NCBI GenBank assembly: GCA_025361105.1
Contig: JANYAW010000082.1
Coordinates: 1 to 6,696, forward strand
Reading direction: 5' to 3'
Length of the DNA: 6,696 bases
DNA from: Rhodocyclaceae bacterium
GTDB lineage: Bacteria > Pseudomonadota > Gammaproteobacteria > Burkholderiales > Rhodocyclaceae
Part shown: positions 4,776-6,696 of the stretch, in pieces
How positions within the stretch are numbered: the stretch's first letter is position 1
Layout of the letters: each line of letters starts with the position of its first letter
The notes under the pieces: model-generated
What the model saw: only the letters and a program-made list of their open reading frames with translations
The model's database searches: none
What the model was told of the DNA's origin: nothing
Made by a program: the position numbers and the translations under genes

Positions 4776-6696
4776 TCAGCTCAGCCGCGCTAATTGCCCC
4801 GCCAGTTTTTCGCGTAGCGATATAAATCCGGCCAGGCGTTCGCGTTCCACGGCAACTACCTGCGCTGGCGCGCGCGCAACAAAATTTTCGCTGCCAAGTT
4901 TGTTTTCCGCTTTCAAAATTTCGCCGCTGACGCGATCAATTTCTTTGTTCAAACGAATTTTTTCGTCGGCAAGATTGATTTCGATTTTCAACATCAAACG
5001 GAAATTGCCGACGATCTGAACCGGCGCGTCGGAGTCCGGCAAGGCGCTCACCGCGCTCACTTCAGCAAGTCGTGCCATCGCAGCCAAATACGGCGCATAG
5101 CTTTCCAGACGGGCAGTTTCGGCAGTTGTTGTGCCGCAGCCAATCAAGGGAACTTTTTGCGCTGGCGACAAATTCATTTCGCCACGCAAACTTCGGCAAG
5201 CGTTCACCATCGCTTTCAACTGATCCACCCACGCCACCGCTGTTAAATCACAGCGCGACAGGTCAGCTTTCGGATAGGCTTGCGTCATGATGGTTGCGCT
5301 GGCACCGGCCTCAAGACGACCAGCAACCGGCGCGACTTTTTGCCACAACTCCTCGGTGATAAATGGAATCAACGGGTGCGCCAAGCGCAATGTGGTTTCG
5401 AGCACGCGAACCAGCGTAAGGCGTGTGGCGCGCTGCTGTGCTGGAGAGCCAATCTGGATTTGAACTTTGGCTAATTCCAAATACCAATCGCAGTATTCGT
5501 CCCAGACAAATTCGTAAATTGCCTTGGACAATAAATCGAAACGGTAGTCGGCAAAATGTTTGGCAACCTCTGCTTCGACGCCTTGCAATTGACTGACTAT
5601 CCAGCGGTCGGCGGGCGAAAAATCCAAGTACGTTTCTTGACTACAAGGGCCTTCCGTGCGGCTTTCCACGCCACAATCCTGGCCTTCGCAGTTCATCAAC
5701 ACAAAACGCGTGGCGTTCCATAATTTGTTGCAGAAGTTTCGATAACCTTCGCAGCGCTGCATATCAAATTTGATGTCTCGACCCGGACTGGCGAGGCTCA
5801 AAAAGGTGAAGCGCAGGGCGTCGGTGCCAAATGCCGGAATGCCGTTGGGGTAATCCTTGCGGGTACGTTTTTCTATCTTCGGCGCGTCTTTCGGATACAT
5901 CAATCCAACGGTGCGTTTCTTGACCAAGTCATCAATGTTGATGCCATCAATCAAGTCGATAGGGTCGAGCACATTTCCTTTCGACTTGCTCATTTTTTGG
6001 CCTTCGGCATCGCGAATCAGGCCATGTACATAGACATGATGAAAGGGAATTTTTCCGGTGAGATGTTTGGTCATCATCACCATACGCGCGACCCAAAAAA
6101 AGATGATGTCAAAGCCGGTGACGAGCACCGTCGAAGGCAAATACAAATCCAACGCGGGGTTGGATTTGGCTGGCCATTCTGGCGTCCAATCGAGCGTCGA
6201 AAACGGCCACATGGCCGACGAAAACCAGGTGTCGAGCACATCCTCGTCTCGCTTAAGCTCGCCTGCGTAGCCATCCGTCAAGGCTAGTGCGCGCGCCTCC
6301 CCGGCATCGTGCGCCACATAAATCCGCCCATCGTCGGCATACCAAGCCGGAATCTGATGTCCCCACCAAAGTTGCCGCGAGATGCACCAATCCTGAATAT
6401 TGCCCAGCCATTGGTTGTAGGTATTCACCCAATTCTCGGGGACAAATTTAATCTCGCCCGACGCCACACAAGCCATCGCCTTGCTGACAATACTGCTACC
6501 GTCCGCGCCGACTTTGCTCATCGCCACGAACCATTGATCGGTGAGCATAGGCTCGATCACCGCGCCAGTTCTATCGCCTACCGGCACAGTGTTTTTATGC
6601 GGAACCGCTTTTTGCAAAAATCCCAAGGTTTCCAAATCCGCCAACACCGCTTTGCGGCAATCATATCTATCCATCCCGCGATAGGCCGCCGGTGCG
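4776..6696 (-). CDS. valS: Valyl-tRNA synthetase, C-terminal two thirds, N-terminus cut by the right window edge
   Basis: ValRS charges tRNA-Val with valine in the cytoplasm and edits mischarged threonine. 639 residues are visible against about 950 in E. coli. The frame stays open to the edge (APAAYRG precedes the first in-window ATG at 6674), so that Met is internal. Visible in order (numbered from the edge): the end of the CP1 editing insertion with TDQWFVAMSKVG (about 52-63), WCISRQLWWGHQIPAW at 103-118, DTWFSSAMWPFS at 155-166, VTGFDIIFFWVARM at 192-205, and the catalytic KMSKS at 234-238 (5982-5996). Then come KKRTVGLMYPK and GTDALRFT typical of ValRS, and the anticodon-binding helical domain at about 360-510 (RWIVSQLQ, HPLIPFITEELW). 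The C-terminal coiled coil at about 570-639 binds tRNA in bacterial ValRS. The HIGH motif is outside the window. It looks complete at the C-terminus and undamaged. Its promoter and upstream neighbours are not visible. Confidence 0.97.
   Translation of the reverse strand, partial: APAAYRGMDRYDCRKAVLADLETLGFLQKAVPHKNTVPVGDRTGAVIEPMLTDQWFVAMSKVGADGSSIVSKAMACVASGEIKFVPENWVNTYNQWLGNIQDWCISRQLWWGHQIPAWYADDGRIYVAHDAGEARALALTDGYAGELKRDEDVLDTWFSSAMWPFSTLDWTPEWPAKSNPALDLYLPSTVLVTGFDIIFFWVARMVMMTKHLTGKIPFHHVYVHGLIRDAEGQKMSKSKGNVLDPIDLIDGINIDDLVKKRTVGLMYPKDAPKIEKRTRKDYPNGIPAFGTDALRFTFLSLASPGRDIKFDMQRCEGYRNFCNKLWNATRFVLMNCEGQDCGVESRTEGPCSQETYLDFSPADRWIVSQLQGVEAEVAKHFADYRFDLLSKAIYEFVWDEYCDWYLELAKVQIQIGSPAQQRATRLTLVRVLETTLRLAHPLIPFITEELWQKVAPVAGRLEAGASATIMTQAYPKADLSRCDLTAVAWVDQLKAMVNACRSLRGEMNLSPAQKVPLIGCGTTTAETARLESYAPYLAAMARLAEVSAVSALPDSDAPVQIVGNFRLMLKIEINLADEKIRLNKEIDRVSGEILKAENKLGSENFVARAPAQVVAVERERLAGFISLREKLAGQLARLS

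Noticed and set aside
1..6696. A novel defence, mobile or biosynthetic system
   Set aside because: All five genes belong to recognised housekeeping or pilus families with intact motifs, and no intergenic space is large enough to hide another system. No CRISPR, transposase, attachment site or tRNA is visible.

Overview
The window reads as a chromosomal segment of a Gram-negative proteobacterium. A betaproteobacterium of the Nitrosomonadales/Gallionella-like kind is my best guess, from the style of the MshN-like protein (start MSLLMDALKKAE), the moderate GC and the gene content. That placement is inference, not a search result. Five protein-coding genes fill almost the whole window. Two run off its edges. 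I see no tRNA, rRNA, CRISPR array, insertion sequence or phage gene.

Left two thirds (1-4263, all minus strand): three consecutive genes of an MSHA-type (type IVa-like) pilus assembly operon, transcribed leftwards in the order mshL (outer-membrane secretin lipoprotein), mshN (inner-membrane TPR protein), mshE (N-terminal half of the cytoplasmic extension ATPase, cut by the left edge). mshL and mshN overlap by 4 bp (GTGA), and mshN and mshE are 49 bp apart, so they are probably one transcript. Together they supply parts for three envelope layers: the motor (MshE), a membrane-anchored periplasmic TPR protein (MshN) and the outer-membrane pore (MshL). The MshM AAA ATPase that lies between mshL and mshN in the Vibrio arrangement is not there.

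Middle (4264-4482): a divergent intergenic region of about 220 bp that must hold the upstream signals of the pilus operon (leftwards) and of tusA (rightwards). tusA (4483-4719, plus strand) encodes a 78-residue sulfur-carrier protein of the TusA/SirA family with an intact CPxP motif.

Right third (4776-6696, minus strand): the C-terminal two thirds of valS, valyl-tRNA synthetase, ending convergently 56 bp from tusA. A 7-bp inverted repeat in the gap may be a shared terminator. The N-terminus of ValRS with the HIGH motif is beyond the right edge.

I find no previously undescribed system here. The points worth a second look are modest: absence of mshM, proline in place of the expected arginine in both c-di-GMP-binding motifs of MshE, a GspB-like N-terminal tail on MshN, two low-complexity insertions in MshL, an uncertain non-ATG start for MshL, and a tiny leader frame with a hairpin just ahead of mshE.
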